Assembly (NCBI GenBank): GCA_942492815.1
Contig: OW818658.1
Location: 992,001 to 1,056,000 of the forward strand
Reading direction: 5' to 3'
DNA from: JAEUWI01 sp942492815
GTDB lineage: Bacteria > Hydrogenedentota > Hydrogenedentia > Hydrogenedentales > JAEUWI01
Length of the DNA stretch: 64,000 nucleotides
How positions within the stretch are numbered: the first letter of the stretch is position 1; every line of letters begins with the position of its first letter. Below are positions 14,940 through 23,381 of this stretch, in pieces. The notes under the pieces are model-generated. The model did no database searches. It saw nothing but the letters and a program-made list of their open reading frames with translations, and was not told where the DNA came from. Made by a program: the position numbers and the translations under genes.

Positions 14940-17900
14940 CGATCTTTTAAAAGAGTTTATTAACGAATGTCGCGAGCACCTGGTGACCATTGAGACGGAT
15001 CTGTTGACCCTTGAAGAGGGCGGGGCCGACATCGACGAACCTCTGGTCAACAAGGTGTTCCGGGCGGCCCACTCCATCAAAGGGGGAAGCGGTTTCTTCG
15101 GATTGAACAACGTGAAGGAACTGTCGCACAAAGCGGAAACCGTACTGGACATGATCCGGTCGCGAAAGATGGCGCCGAATTCCGAGGTGACCAATATCCT
15201 GCTCGCCGCCTTCGATAAACTCCGTGAACTCATCAACAGCACGGAAACCAGCGATCAGGCCGACATCGGCGATCTGCTGGTGGCCCTGACCGGACTGGCC
15301 TCGTCCTATCTCCCGCCGGACCAGAAAGCCTCGCTGACAAATTTCATCGATCTGCCCGCGCCCTGCGCCAGCGGCAAGATCACCCTGCCCCAGACCGATG
15401 TGGATCGCGCCCGGGCGGCGGGGCTCTATATCTACTGGGTGGACTGCGATCTGATCCACGATATTGAGGAAAAGGGGCAAACCGTTCTGTCGGTCTTCAA
15501 CACCTTGACCCTGGTGGGGGACGTGCTGGACTGCGCCGTCGATTTTGACGCTGTGGGCAGCCTGGACGGCCCCGTGGGTAACCGCGTTCCCCTGCGCCTG
15601 GTGGTGGCTACCGTACTCGAACCCGACATGGCTGGCGGTCTTTTCGATACCATCGATGAGTCGCGTATCCACCTGCTGCTGGATCCCCGCGCGCCCGCAG
15701 GGCAGGTGGTTGCGGCCCCCGCGCCCATCGTCCACGCGGCGCCCACACCCGAAGTTCCCCTTCCCGTGACGCAAGCCCCGGTCATGCCCGCTCCCGCGCT
15801 CCAAGTCGCGCCCGCATCGGCCCGAAATACCGAAGCGGCCACCGCCCAGGCCGCGGGCTCCGACGAGACCCTTCGCATCAACGTTACCCTGCTTGAAGCC
15901 CTGATGAACCTGGCGGGCGAACTCGTGCTCAGCCGCAACCAGCTCCGCGCGGCCGTGTCCAACAATGATCAGCAATTGCTGGCGTCGGCGGACCAGCGGA
16001 TCAACCAGGTGACCTCGGAATTGCAGGATGTGATCATGCAGACCCGCCTGCAACCGATAGGCAATGTATTCTCCAAGTTCCCCCGCGTCGTTCGGGATCT
16101 CTCCCGGACACTGGGCAAAGAGATCGAGTTGGAAATCCTGGGTAAAGACGTGGCCCTCGACAAGACCATGCTGGAGGGGCTCTCCGATCCCCTCACCCAC
16201 ATGGTGCGAAACGCGGTGGACCACGGCATCGAAGGGGCCGCCGAACGTGCGGCCTCAGGCAAGAAAGCCGCAGGCACCGTCCGCATCGACGCGCGCCACG
16301 AAGCCGGCCAGGTCGTGGTGGAAATCTCCGACGACGGCAAGGGGCTTCATCCCGATGCTATCGCCGAGTCGGCCATGCGCAAGGGACTCATCTCGGCCGA
16401 AAAAGTCCAGGGCATGTCCGCCCAGGACAAGCAGGCGCTCATCTTCCTGCCGGGCCTGTCTACCGCCGCGGTGGTCTCCGATGTGTCGGGGCGCGGCGTC
16501 GGCATGGATGTCGTCAAGACAAACCTCGACCGCCTCGGCGGGCAGGTGGAGATTGACTCCGTCCCCGGCAAGGGCTCCATATTCCGCATCAAACTGCCGC
16601 TTACCCTGGCCATCATTCCGTCCCTGCTGGTATCCATGGATGAGGATCGGTTCGCCATTCCTCAGGCCAACATCGAGGAGCTCCTGCGCCTGCGGGCGGA
16701 AGAAGTGCAGGACCGCATTGAGATCGTGGGCGACGCGGAAGTGTTGTTGCTGCGCGAGCGGATGATCCCGTTGGCGCGGCTCTCCGAAGTGATCGGGACC
16801 GTCCCGACCTATGTCGACCCGGTTACTGAGCGCGCGGAGTTCGACCGCCGTTCGCGCCTCGCAGATCGGCGTTCGCCACACTACGGTCGAAATGGTGACG
16901 AGCCCGAACGCGATGCAGAATCCGCGGACGTGCGCCCGCGCGCCGAAAAAGGCCGGCGGCGTTCACGCACGTCGGCGTTGGAAATAGCCGTATTGAATAC
17001 CGGCACCCTGACCTTCGGCCTCGTCGTCGGCGCCTTTCACGCCACGGAAGAAGTGGTCGTGAAGCCCCTCGGACGACGCTTCAAGGCGCTCCGTGAGTAT
17101 TCCGGGGCCACCATACTGGGCGACGGCGCAGTGGCGCTCATCCTCGACGCGTCGGGGATTGCGGCGAAGGCCGATCTGGCCTCCGTGTCGGGTACGGCCC
17201 GGGCCAACGAGCTTCAGGCCGAAGCCGAAGCCCAGCGCATGCAGGACGTCCACTCATTCCTGCTTTTCCAGAACGGGCCGAATGAGTGCTGCGCGCTTCC
17301 CCTGGATGTTGTCCAGCGGATCGAGCGCATCCAGCACAACCAGATCGAACGCTTGGGCCGACACCGCACCATGCAGTACCGCGGTGGATCGCTGCCCCTG
17401 GTCAGCCTTTCCGACGCCGCGAGCTTTACCGCGCTGGACGATATGGCCGACCCGGTCGTATTTGTTTCCAGCGTCCATGGTCGCGAGATAGGCCTGATGG
17501 GCACCATGCCCGTGGATGTGATTGAGGCCCGCGTGAATATTGACCAAAGCACCCACCGCCAGACGGGTATCGCGGGCTCGGCCATCATTAACGGCAAGAC
17601 CACGTTTGTGGCCGATCTCCATGAGCTGATCGACATCCTCCATCCCGAGTGGGGCGATCAGTCCCGCTCGACCCGAGCCAAGTCCGTGGCTGCCGCCGTG
17701 GAATGCGGCGAGACCATCCTGCTGGCTGAAGACTCGGACTTCTTCCGGGCCCAGGTCAAGCGCTATCTGGAAGAGGACGGGCTCACCGTGCTCGACGCCC
17801 CCGACGGCGAGGCCGCCTGGGAACTCCTGTTGGAGAATCTCGACAGTGTCACTTTGGTCGTTTCGGATATTGAAATGCCCCGGCTGACCGGGCTGGGACT

Positions 17901-18096
17901 CGCCACACGCATCCGTAACGATCCCCGCACCGCCACCCTGCCAATCATTGCCGTAACTTCGCTCGCGGGCGAGGAAGATGCGGCCCGCGGCATTGCGGCG
18001 GGCATTACCGAGTACCAAGTCAAACTTGATCGGGAGACACTGCTTTCCCGCGTGCACTACATGATGAACATGCAGCGCAAACAAAAAACGAAATAA
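14932..18096 (+). CDS. cheA: Hybrid chemotaxis histidine kinase CheA with two CheW-like domains and a receiver
   Basis: 1054 residues. Hpt domain at about 1-105 with phospho-acceptor His47 (AAHSIKGGSG). A middle region (about 145-250) of unassigned alpha/beta type follows, then an Ala/Pro linker, a dimerisation helix pair (about 310-375) and the ATPase domain (HMVRNAVDHGIE N-box, DDGKGL, GRGVGMDVV). A first CheW-like domain at about 560-755 is interrupted by a charged insert (ERAEFDRRSRLADRRS... to RRRSR). A second CheW-like domain spans about 765-910 and a receiver domain has Asp979 (VVSDIEMPRLTG). It phosphorylates its own receiver and probably other receivers in the cluster. No separate CheY is present in the window. 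It overlaps the STAS gene and precedes the chemoreceptor by 81 bases. Confidence 0.93.
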   Translation: MDDDLLKEFINECREHLVTIETDLLTLEEGGADIDEPLVNKVFRAAHSIKGGSGFFGLNNVKELSHKAETVLDMIRSRKMAPNSEVTNILLAAFDKLRELINSTETSDQADIGDLLVALTGLASSYLPPDQKASLTNFIDLPAPCASGKITLPQTDVDRARAAGLYIYWVDCDLIHDIEEKGQTVLSVFNTLTLVGDVLDCAVDFDAVGSLDGPVGNRVPLRLVVATVLEPDMAGGLFDTIDESRIHLLLDPRAPAGQVVAAPAPIVHAAPTPEVPLPVTQAPVMPAPALQVAPASARNTEAATAQAAGSDETLRINVTLLEALMNLAGELVLSRNQLRAAVSNNDQQLLASADQRINQVTSELQDVIMQTRLQPIGNVFSKFPRVVRDLSRTLGKEIELEILGKDVALDKTMLEGLSDPLTHMVRNAVDHGIEGAAERAASGKKAAGTVRIDARHEAGQVVVEISDDGKGLHPDAIAESAMRKGLISAEKVQGMSAQDKQALIFLPGLSTAAVVSDVSGRGVGMDVVKTNLDRLGGQVEIDSVPGKGSIFRIKLPLTLAIIPSLLVSMDEDRFAIPQANIEELLRLRAEEVQDRIEIVGDAEVLLLRERMIPLARLSEVIGTVPTYVDPVTERAEFDRRSRLADRRSPHYGRNGDEPERDAESADVRPRAEKGRRRSRTSALEIAVLNTGTLTFGLVVGAFHATEEVVVKPLGRRFKALREYSGATILGDGAVALILDASGIAAKADLASVSGTARANELQAEAEAQRMQDVHSFLLFQNGPNECCALPLDVVQRIERIQHNQIERLGRHRTMQYRGGSLPLVSLSDAASFTALDDMADPVVFVSSVHGREIGLMGTMPVDVIEARVNIDQSTHRQTGIAGSAIINGKTTFVADLHELIDILHPEWGDQSRSTRAKSVAAAVECGETILLAEDSDFFRAQVKRYLEEDGLTVLDAPDGEAAWELLLENLDSVTLVVSDIEMPRLTGLGLATRIRNDPRTATLPIIAVTSLAGEEDAARGIAAGITEYQVKLDRETLLSRVHYMMNMQRKQKTK

Positions 18097-18177
18097 ACGC
18101 TCGCGCCTCGACAAGTCCGGAATGAATACGGAAGTCGAGCGGAGTGTGAAGTCCATAACCGGAATGGAGGTACAGCC

Positions 18178-20238
18178 ATGCTGAACCCAAAAAACTTAAC
18201 GATTAAAAAGAAACTGCTGGGCTCATTTGGGATTCTCGTACTGGTTAGTCTTGCGCTCGGTGGAATCGCGCTGGTGGAGGGAAAAATGAGCTCGACTGCC
18301 CTTACCGAGATCGCCGACGTGCGCCTTCCCAGCATTGAGGGCCTGGTGGCCATGGAGCAGGGGCGTCTGAAGATTGACATTGTGGAGGAGGCCTTGGGCT
18401 CCAACCTGACCGACGCGGAAGGTCGCAAGGAGTTCCACGACATGATGGCGGAGGCCGTGGCAGAGATCGATGAAGGCAGGAAAAACTACGAGCATCTGGA
18501 CAAGACCGCCGAGGAAGCCGTTGAATGGCAGAAATTTGTTCCGGCCTGGGATGCGTGGTGGAAGGCCCACACGGAGTACATCGCCGCTGAACGGGCCTTT
18601 GCTGCCTTTGATGTCGCGAACCCGGCCATAGTGCAGCGCGATCTGGAGAAGTTTCGGGGAGCGCACTTCAAGCTTCAGACGGACCTGCTCGAGCTGATTG
18701 ATGGCAGCGCCACCATGGAAGGGGGAGACGATCCCACGGTGTGCGGACTCGGGAAATGGCTTCCACAGTTCACCACAATGAACACGGCCCTCGCGGATCT
18801 GGTGCAGTCCATCAAGCCCAGTCACGATAAGACCCACGGTCTCGTTCGCGAGGTCAAGGCCCTCGTGGAGAAGGGCGATGCGGCGGGTGCCCGGGCCCTG
18901 CTACAGGGGGATTTGCGCACCTCGGTCAATGAAACCCTTGGGAAGTTCGACGAAATCATCGTGAAGGTGGAGGAGGCCAATGTTGTGATTGACGACATGG
19001 CCTCCGCGATGGAAGTCGTGGACGGGCTAGCCCCCGCAATGGAATCGAGCTTGGACGAGTTGCTCAGAGTCAATTTCTCGGTTGCCGATACGTTTTCGGA
19101 TTCCGCCAGAACACAATCATCGTACCTTGAGGTTGTCAGTCTCGTCGCCCTGGTACTCGGCGTACTCATTGCCATCGTACTGGGTCTCCTGGTGAGCCGC
19201 TCGGTAACCCTTCCGATAATTCGCGCCACCGCCATGATGAAAGACATCTCCGAGGGCGAGGGCGACCTTACGAAGCGCCTGGTCACGCCGAATAACGATG
19301 AGATCGGCGAGATGGCCCTTTATTTCAATAACTTTGTGGAGAAACTGCAGGGCATCGTGGGCCAGATGGCGACCAACGCGTATGCCGTGGCGGCTTCCGC
19401 CACCCAGTTGTCGGCGGTGAGCGAACAGACGGCCGGCAACGTGCAGGTCCTGTCGAACAAGACCTCCACCGTGGCGGCCGCTGCGGAAGAGGCGAGCGCC
19501 AACACCCTTTCGGTGGCGGCGAGCATGGAAGAGGCCTCCATCAACCTGAGTTCCGTGGCCAGCGCAACGGAGGAGATGAGCGCCACCATCGGCGAGATCG
19601 CGTCCAACACTGAGCGCGCACGCATGATCAGCAACGAAGCGGGCCAGCAGGCGGCTTCGGTTTCCGCCATGATGCAGGAGCTGGGCCTGGCCGCGCAGGA
19701 GATCGGCAAGGTCACCGAGACCATCACGGATATCTCGTCTCAGACGAACCTCCTCGCGCTGAATGCGACGATCGAGGCGGCCCGGGCCGGTGCGGCGGGC
19801 AAGGGCTTTGCCGTGGTGGCTAACGAGATCAAGGATCTGGCCCGCCAGACCGCGCTTGCGACGGAAGACATCAAGGCAAAGATCGCCGGTGTCCAGGGTT
19901 CGTCGGGCAGCGCCATCTCGGATATCGAAAAGATCACGGGCGTCATCGGCGAGGTCGGCCACCTGGTGTCGGGCATTGCAGCGGCTATCGAAGAGCAGGC
20001 CGTGGTGACCAAAGACGTGGCGGGCAATATCGCCCAGGCCTCCGCCGGCGTGCAAGAGGCCAATGAGCGGGTCGGACAGACCGCCTCCGTGTCCAAGATG
20101 ATTGCGGAGGATATCGCGGGCGTCAGCGGTGCCGCTGCGGAAATCCGCGCGGGTGGCGAGCAGGTCCAGTCCAGCGCCGCGAGTCTTTCGGAGTCCGCCG
20201 CGCAATTGAATGCCCTCGTGGGCCAGTTCAAGGTTTGA
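18178..20238 (+). CDS. Methyl-accepting chemotaxis protein with a CZB-like periplasmic segment
   Basis: 686 residues. Membrane helix 1 is at about 13-33 and helix 2 at 318-340, so residues 34-317 are periplasmic. A HAMP domain follows (340-395), then a long signalling coiled coil. Its hairpin tip EKVTETITDISSQTNLLALNATIEAARAG is diagnostic. The periplasmic part contains His163, Cys189 in VCGLGKWL, and His216 and His220 in SHDKTH. This order matches the chemoreceptor zinc-binding (CZB) signature H...CxxGxW...H...H, which is usually cytoplasmic. GGAGG lies before the ATG. It would report to the CheA/CheW of this cluster and be modified by CheR and CheB. Confidence 0.93.
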   Translation: MLNPKNLTIKKKLLGSFGILVLVSLALGGIALVEGKMSSTALTEIADVRLPSIEGLVAMEQGRLKIDIVEEALGSNLTDAEGRKEFHDMMAEAVAEIDEGRKNYEHLDKTAEEAVEWQKFVPAWDAWWKAHTEYIAAERAFAAFDVANPAIVQRDLEKFRGAHFKLQTDLLELIDGSATMEGGDDPTVCGLGKWLPQFTTMNTALADLVQSIKPSHDKTHGLVREVKALVEKGDAAGARALLQGDLRTSVNETLGKFDEIIVKVEEANVVIDDMASAMEVVDGLAPAMESSLDELLRVNFSVADTFSDSARTQSSYLEVVSLVALVLGVLIAIVLGLLVSRSVTLPIIRATAMMKDISEGEGDLTKRLVTPNNDEIGEMALYFNNFVEKLQGIVGQMATNAYAVAASATQLSAVSEQTAGNVQVLSNKTSTVAAAAEEASANTLSVAASMEEASINLSSVASATEEMSATIGEIASNTERARMISNEAGQQAASVSAMMQELGLAAQEIGKVTETITDISSQTNLLALNATIEAARAGAAGKGFAVVANEIKDLARQTALATEDIKAKIAGVQGSSGSAISDIEKITGVIGEVGHLVSGIAAAIEEQAVVTKDVAGNIAQASAGVQEANERVGQTASVSKMIAEDIAGVSGAAAEIRAGGEQVQSSAASLSESAAQLNALVGQFKV

Positions 20239-20524
20239 AAATAGGTCTTGTCAATTTCGGGGCGGCTGGCTGGGAGTCCGCCGTCCCGGAAGACGCAAGG
20301 CCCTTTGGCTGTTGTATTGTCGCCGGGCAATGAAGCCCTGCGTGCGGAATAGCGCGTACCGGATGGCCCAGAGGAACTGCCGGATGAAGCAGGCGTACCG
20401 CAGTCTGTTGCTCATGGCCTGGTTCCACCGCACGGTCATGGGTACCAACAAGGACATCAATTTTGCGTGGCCGACACTGGCGTGGCAGTCTGCGCAGGCG
20501 TCTGAGAATTTTAAAGGCGAGGAA
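20239..20524. other. 286 bases between the chemoreceptor and its truncated copy
   Basis: No gene is recognised. Frames on both strands run through it but lack ribosome sites and recognisable products. The sequence may be foreign material left when a second chemoreceptor was deleted. A GACGCAAGGCC string at about 20291 was considered as a riboswitch core and rejected. Confidence 0.5.
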
Positions 20525-20718
20525 GCCGGTATGCAGAGGCGAACGAGCGCGTGGGTCAGACGGCGTCGGTGTCGAGGCTTATGGCGGAAGACATCGCCGG
20601 GGTCAGTCAGGTGGCGGTGGAGATTCGGGCGGGGGGCGAGCAGGTGCAATCGAGTGCCGCGGGACTTTCCGATGTTGCCGCGGAACTCCGCGCACTTGCG
20701 GGACAGTTCAAAGTTTAA
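20525..20718 (+). pseudogene. 3' remnant of a second chemoreceptor gene
   Basis: About 62 codons match the extreme C-terminus of the chemoreceptor at 18178-20238: ANERVGQTASVSRLMAEDIAG..., EIRAGGEQVQSSAAGLS and a final LAGQFKV before TAA at 20716. At its 5' end the match begins at GCCGGTATGCAG and carries a one-base deletion relative to the intact gene. There is no start codon or upstream domain. It shows that two tandem receptors once stood here, one lost by deletion. Confidence 0.85.
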
Positions 20719-20780
20719 ACTCAGCACCCGGGTCGCGCCGCGGGGCGCGGGGATCGCGATAAGAAAGGAATCTTCATTAC

Positions 20781-21239
20781 ATGGAATACGATAGCGAAAA
20801 TGGAGACGGAATGCTGATCACCGGGTTTTCGGTGGGTGATGCTTCCTTTGGCGTGGACGCGCGGCTGGTGCTCGAAGTGGTGAAAGTGGGGGAGTTGACC
20901 CACGTCCACGGCGCGCCGCGCGATGTGGTGGGCATCCGAAATCTGCGGGGCCGGATTGTGACGGTGATCGATATGGCGACCCACCTCGGCCTGGGCAGTG
21001 TCGCCATTGGGCCTGATTGTCGGCTGCTGATCATGGAGAGTCAGGGGGAATCCTTTGGCTTTCTCGTGGAGGCGGTTACCGATGCCATCTCCATCGAGGA
21101 GCAGGGCCTGAGCGCGCCGCCGGCGAGCCTAGATCCGGCATTGCGCGGGCGGCTGCTCGGCGTATGGCGGGAAAACGAACGTCTCACCGCCGTGCTCGAC
21201 CCGGCGACCTTGTTTCGCTGGGAAGATTCTCTGGCGTGA
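20781..21239 (+). CDS. cheW: Chemotaxis coupling protein CheW
   Basis: 152 residues, a single CheW domain that bridges receptors and CheA. Seen: ITGFSVGDASFGVDARLVLEVVKVGELTHVHGAPRDVVGIRNLRGRIVTVIDMATHLGL, the standard first half with the conserved NLRG. The second half has FGFLVEAVTDAISIE and ends in RLTAVLDPATLF. GGAA lies 10 bases before the ATG. It follows the receptor remnant and precedes cheB. Confidence 0.93.
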   Translation: MEYDSENGDGMLITGFSVGDASFGVDARLVLEVVKVGELTHVHGAPRDVVGIRNLRGRIVTVIDMATHLGLGSVAIGPDCRLLIMESQGESFGFLVEAVTDAISIEEQGLSAPPASLDPALRGRLLGVWRENERLTAVLDPATLFRWEDSLA

Positions 21240-21312
21240 AGGCGGGTGTGGCGAAGCCTGATTCGCCCTGCCTGATGAAAAGCGAATTTACCAGGGGGGT
21301 TCGGCGCATCCG

Positions 21313-22440
21313 GTGCCGTTGACACTGCGGGAGTTGAGTGAATTGAGAGTTGTAGTAGCGGATGATGCGATTCTTTTCCGGCGCGTAATGGAGCAAGTGC
21401 TGAGTTCCCTGCCGGGGGTGGAGGTGGTGGGCCTGGCGCAGAATGGAAGGATTGCCCTGCAAAAGGTACAGGAGCTGAAGCCCGATTTGTTGACCCTGGA
21501 CATGGAGATGCCCGAGATGGACGGGCTGGCCGTGCTGGATGCCTTGAAGGGCATGCAGGGCGCGCCCACCGTCATTGTGGTCAGCGCGCTGACACTCCAC
21601 GGCGGGCGATTGACGCTCCAGGCCCTGCAGCGTGGCGCCTTTGACTTCATCACAAAGCCGGACGAATCCGGCGCGGAAAAGAGTCGGGAGTCACTTCGCC
21701 AGGAGCTCACGCTTCGGGTCAAGGCCCTCTCCCTCCGGCTTGGTGTGCGCGGGATTCTGCGGGGCACCACCACGGCGACACCGGCGTCTCCGCCCGTGCC
21801 GTCCAATGCCGCCGCCATCTCCGTGGTCGCGTCCCGAGGCGTGCCCGTCACCCAGAAGCCGGAAATGCTCCTCATCGGCGTTTCCACGGGCGGGCCCAAC
21901 ACCCTTGCGACACTCCTGTCGGCACTGCCCGCGAACCTCGGTATCCCGGTCCTCATCGTGCAGCACATGCCCCCGCTCTTCACCCAGTCGCTGGCGGAAA
22001 ATCTGGATGCCAAGTGCGCTTTGCGTGTGCGCGAGGCGGCCCACGAGGAGATCGCGGAGCCAAACACGGTATATATCGCGCCCGGCGGTCGCCAGATGCG
22101 CATCGCACCGGTCCCCGATGGCCGGAAGATCATCCAGATTACCGACGATCCCCCGGAGAACAATTGTAGGCCGGCGGTGGACTACCTTTTCCGGTCGGCG
22201 GCCACGCACTATCCAGGACGCTCGCTGGCGGTCATCCTTACCGGAATGGGCAGTGATGGAACCCTGGGCCTGCGCTTGCTCAAGCGCCACGGCTGCCATG
22301 TCATTGCCCAGGACGAAGCCAGTAGTGTGGTCTGGGGCATGCCGAAGGCGGCCGTGGACGCCGGGGTGGCCGATGTCGTGCTGCCTCTGGACGCCATCGC
22401 GAGTAAGATTATGTCACTGGTCCGTGGAGGACATCCTTAA
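21313..22440 (+). CDS. cheB: Chemotaxis methylesterase/glutamine deamidase CheB
   Basis: 375 residues: receiver domain (phospho-acceptor Asp63 in LLTLDMEMPEMDG, KPD at about 115), linker, and the CheB esterase domain. The catalytic triad is Ser191 (GVSTGGPNT), His218 (IVQHMPP) and Asp315 (GMGSDG). It demethylates receptor glutamates when phosphorylated by CheA. The annotated start is GTG at 21313. A TTG at 21343 would give MRVVVADDA, a more usual receiver start, and has GGGAG 9 bases upstream. The stop overlaps the cheR ATG by one base (TAATG). Confidence 0.95.
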   Translation: MPLTLRELSELRVVVADDAILFRRVMEQVLSSLPGVEVVGLAQNGRIALQKVQELKPDLLTLDMEMPEMDGLAVLDALKGMQGAPTVIVVSALTLHGGRLTLQALQRGAFDFITKPDESGAEKSRESLRQELTLRVKALSLRLGVRGILRGTTTATPASPPVPSNAAAISVVASRGVPVTQKPEMLLIGVSTGGPNTLATLLSALPANLGIPVLIVQHMPPLFTQSLAENLDAKCALRVREAAHEEIAEPNTVYIAPGGRQMRIAPVPDGRKIIQITDDPPENNCRPAVDYLFRSAATHYPGRSLAVILTGMGSDGTLGLRLLKRHGCHVIAQDEASSVVWGMPKAAVDAGVADVVLPLDAIASKIMSLVRGGHP

Positions 22441-23279
22441 TGGCAGTTCAACTCACCAAAGATGAACTTACCGCATGGAGCCGCTATGTCATGGAGCTCT
22501 GCGGCATCTTTCTGGACAACTCCAAGGCCTATCTGATCGAGACCCGGCTCTCCGTCCTCATGCGCGAGACGGGCGCGGGCAATTGGTCGGAACTCCTCTA
22601 TAAGGTCAAAGGAGACGCCTCGGGGGCGATGAAACGCAAGGTGATCGATGCCATCACCACCAACGAGACGTCCTTCTTTCGCGATACCTCGCCCTTCGAG
22701 CTGCTTCAGCACAAACTCTTCCCCGAGCTGATCGACCGGCGTGCGAAGTCAAACCTCAAACCGGTACCCATCCGCATTCTGAGCGCGGCCTGTTCCACGG
22801 GACAGGAAGCCTACAGCACCGTCATCGTCCTCAAGGAATTGCTGGGGGACTTCCGGGGCTACGATATCCGGATCTTGGGCTTGGACATTTCCGATGCCGC
22901 TGTGGCCCAGGCGAGCTATGCCCACTATCTGCGCTCCGACCTGGATCGGGGCATGAGCCCGGAGAAGCTTAACAAGTACTTCGAAATCGTGGGAGACCGC
23001 TGGAAAGTGCGGGACGAACTTCGGGCAACCACCACTTTTCGTCGGGCGAATCTGCTGGAGCCCGTCGCCGCCACGGCACCCTTCGACATCGTTTTCTGCC
23101 GCAATGTGGCCATCTATTTCACCGAACCCGACAAGATCAAACTCTTCCAGAACCTGGGGCGGGCGCTCGCACGGGACGGCGCCCTCATCATCGGCTCGAC
23201 GGAGTCCATCACGGGGCTGTGTCCGGAGTTTGAGCCCCAGCGCTATCTCCGATCCGTGTTCTACCAGAAGAAGGCCTGA
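22440..23279 (+). CDS. cheR: Chemoreceptor methyltransferase CheR
   Basis: 279 residues. Transfers methyl groups from S-adenosylmethionine to receptor glutamates. N-terminal helical domain with TNETSFFRD, then the SAM-binding domain: ILSAACSTGQEAYS (motif I), ILGLDISDAAVAQA, and IVFCRNVAIYFTEPDK, and the end LIIGSTES. All are CheR hallmarks. It is translationally coupled to cheB and is the last clear gene of the cluster. Confidence 0.96.
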   Translation: MAVQLTKDELTAWSRYVMELCGIFLDNSKAYLIETRLSVLMRETGAGNWSELLYKVKGDASGAMKRKVIDAITTNETSFFRDTSPFELLQHKLFPELIDRRAKSNLKPVPIRILSAACSTGQEAYSTVIVLKELLGDFRGYDIRILGLDISDAAVAQASYAHYLRSDLDRGMSPEKLNKYFEIVGDRWKVRDELRATTTFRRANLLEPVAATAPFDIVFCRNVAIYFTEPDKIKLFQNLGRALARDGALIIGSTESITGLCPEFEPQRYLRSVFYQKKA

Positions 23280-23381
23280 TCGGATTCTTGTTATTGTGAC
23301 CCGCACTTATCAATAATTCGGGGTAAGTGCGCATTCCGATGCGGCACGCTGGCCCCACGTCTTCGCCCGGAGTTCCACTAC

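Noticed and set aside
20255..20310. GACGCAAGGCC string resembling the core of a c-di-GMP-I riboswitch
   Set aside because: The partner GCAAACC segment and the paired stems of that riboswitch are absent, and the string follows a stop rather than preceding a gene.
20251..20727. Minus-strand frame behind the chemoreceptor
   Set aside because: It runs antisense to the receptor remnant and has no ribosome site or motif.
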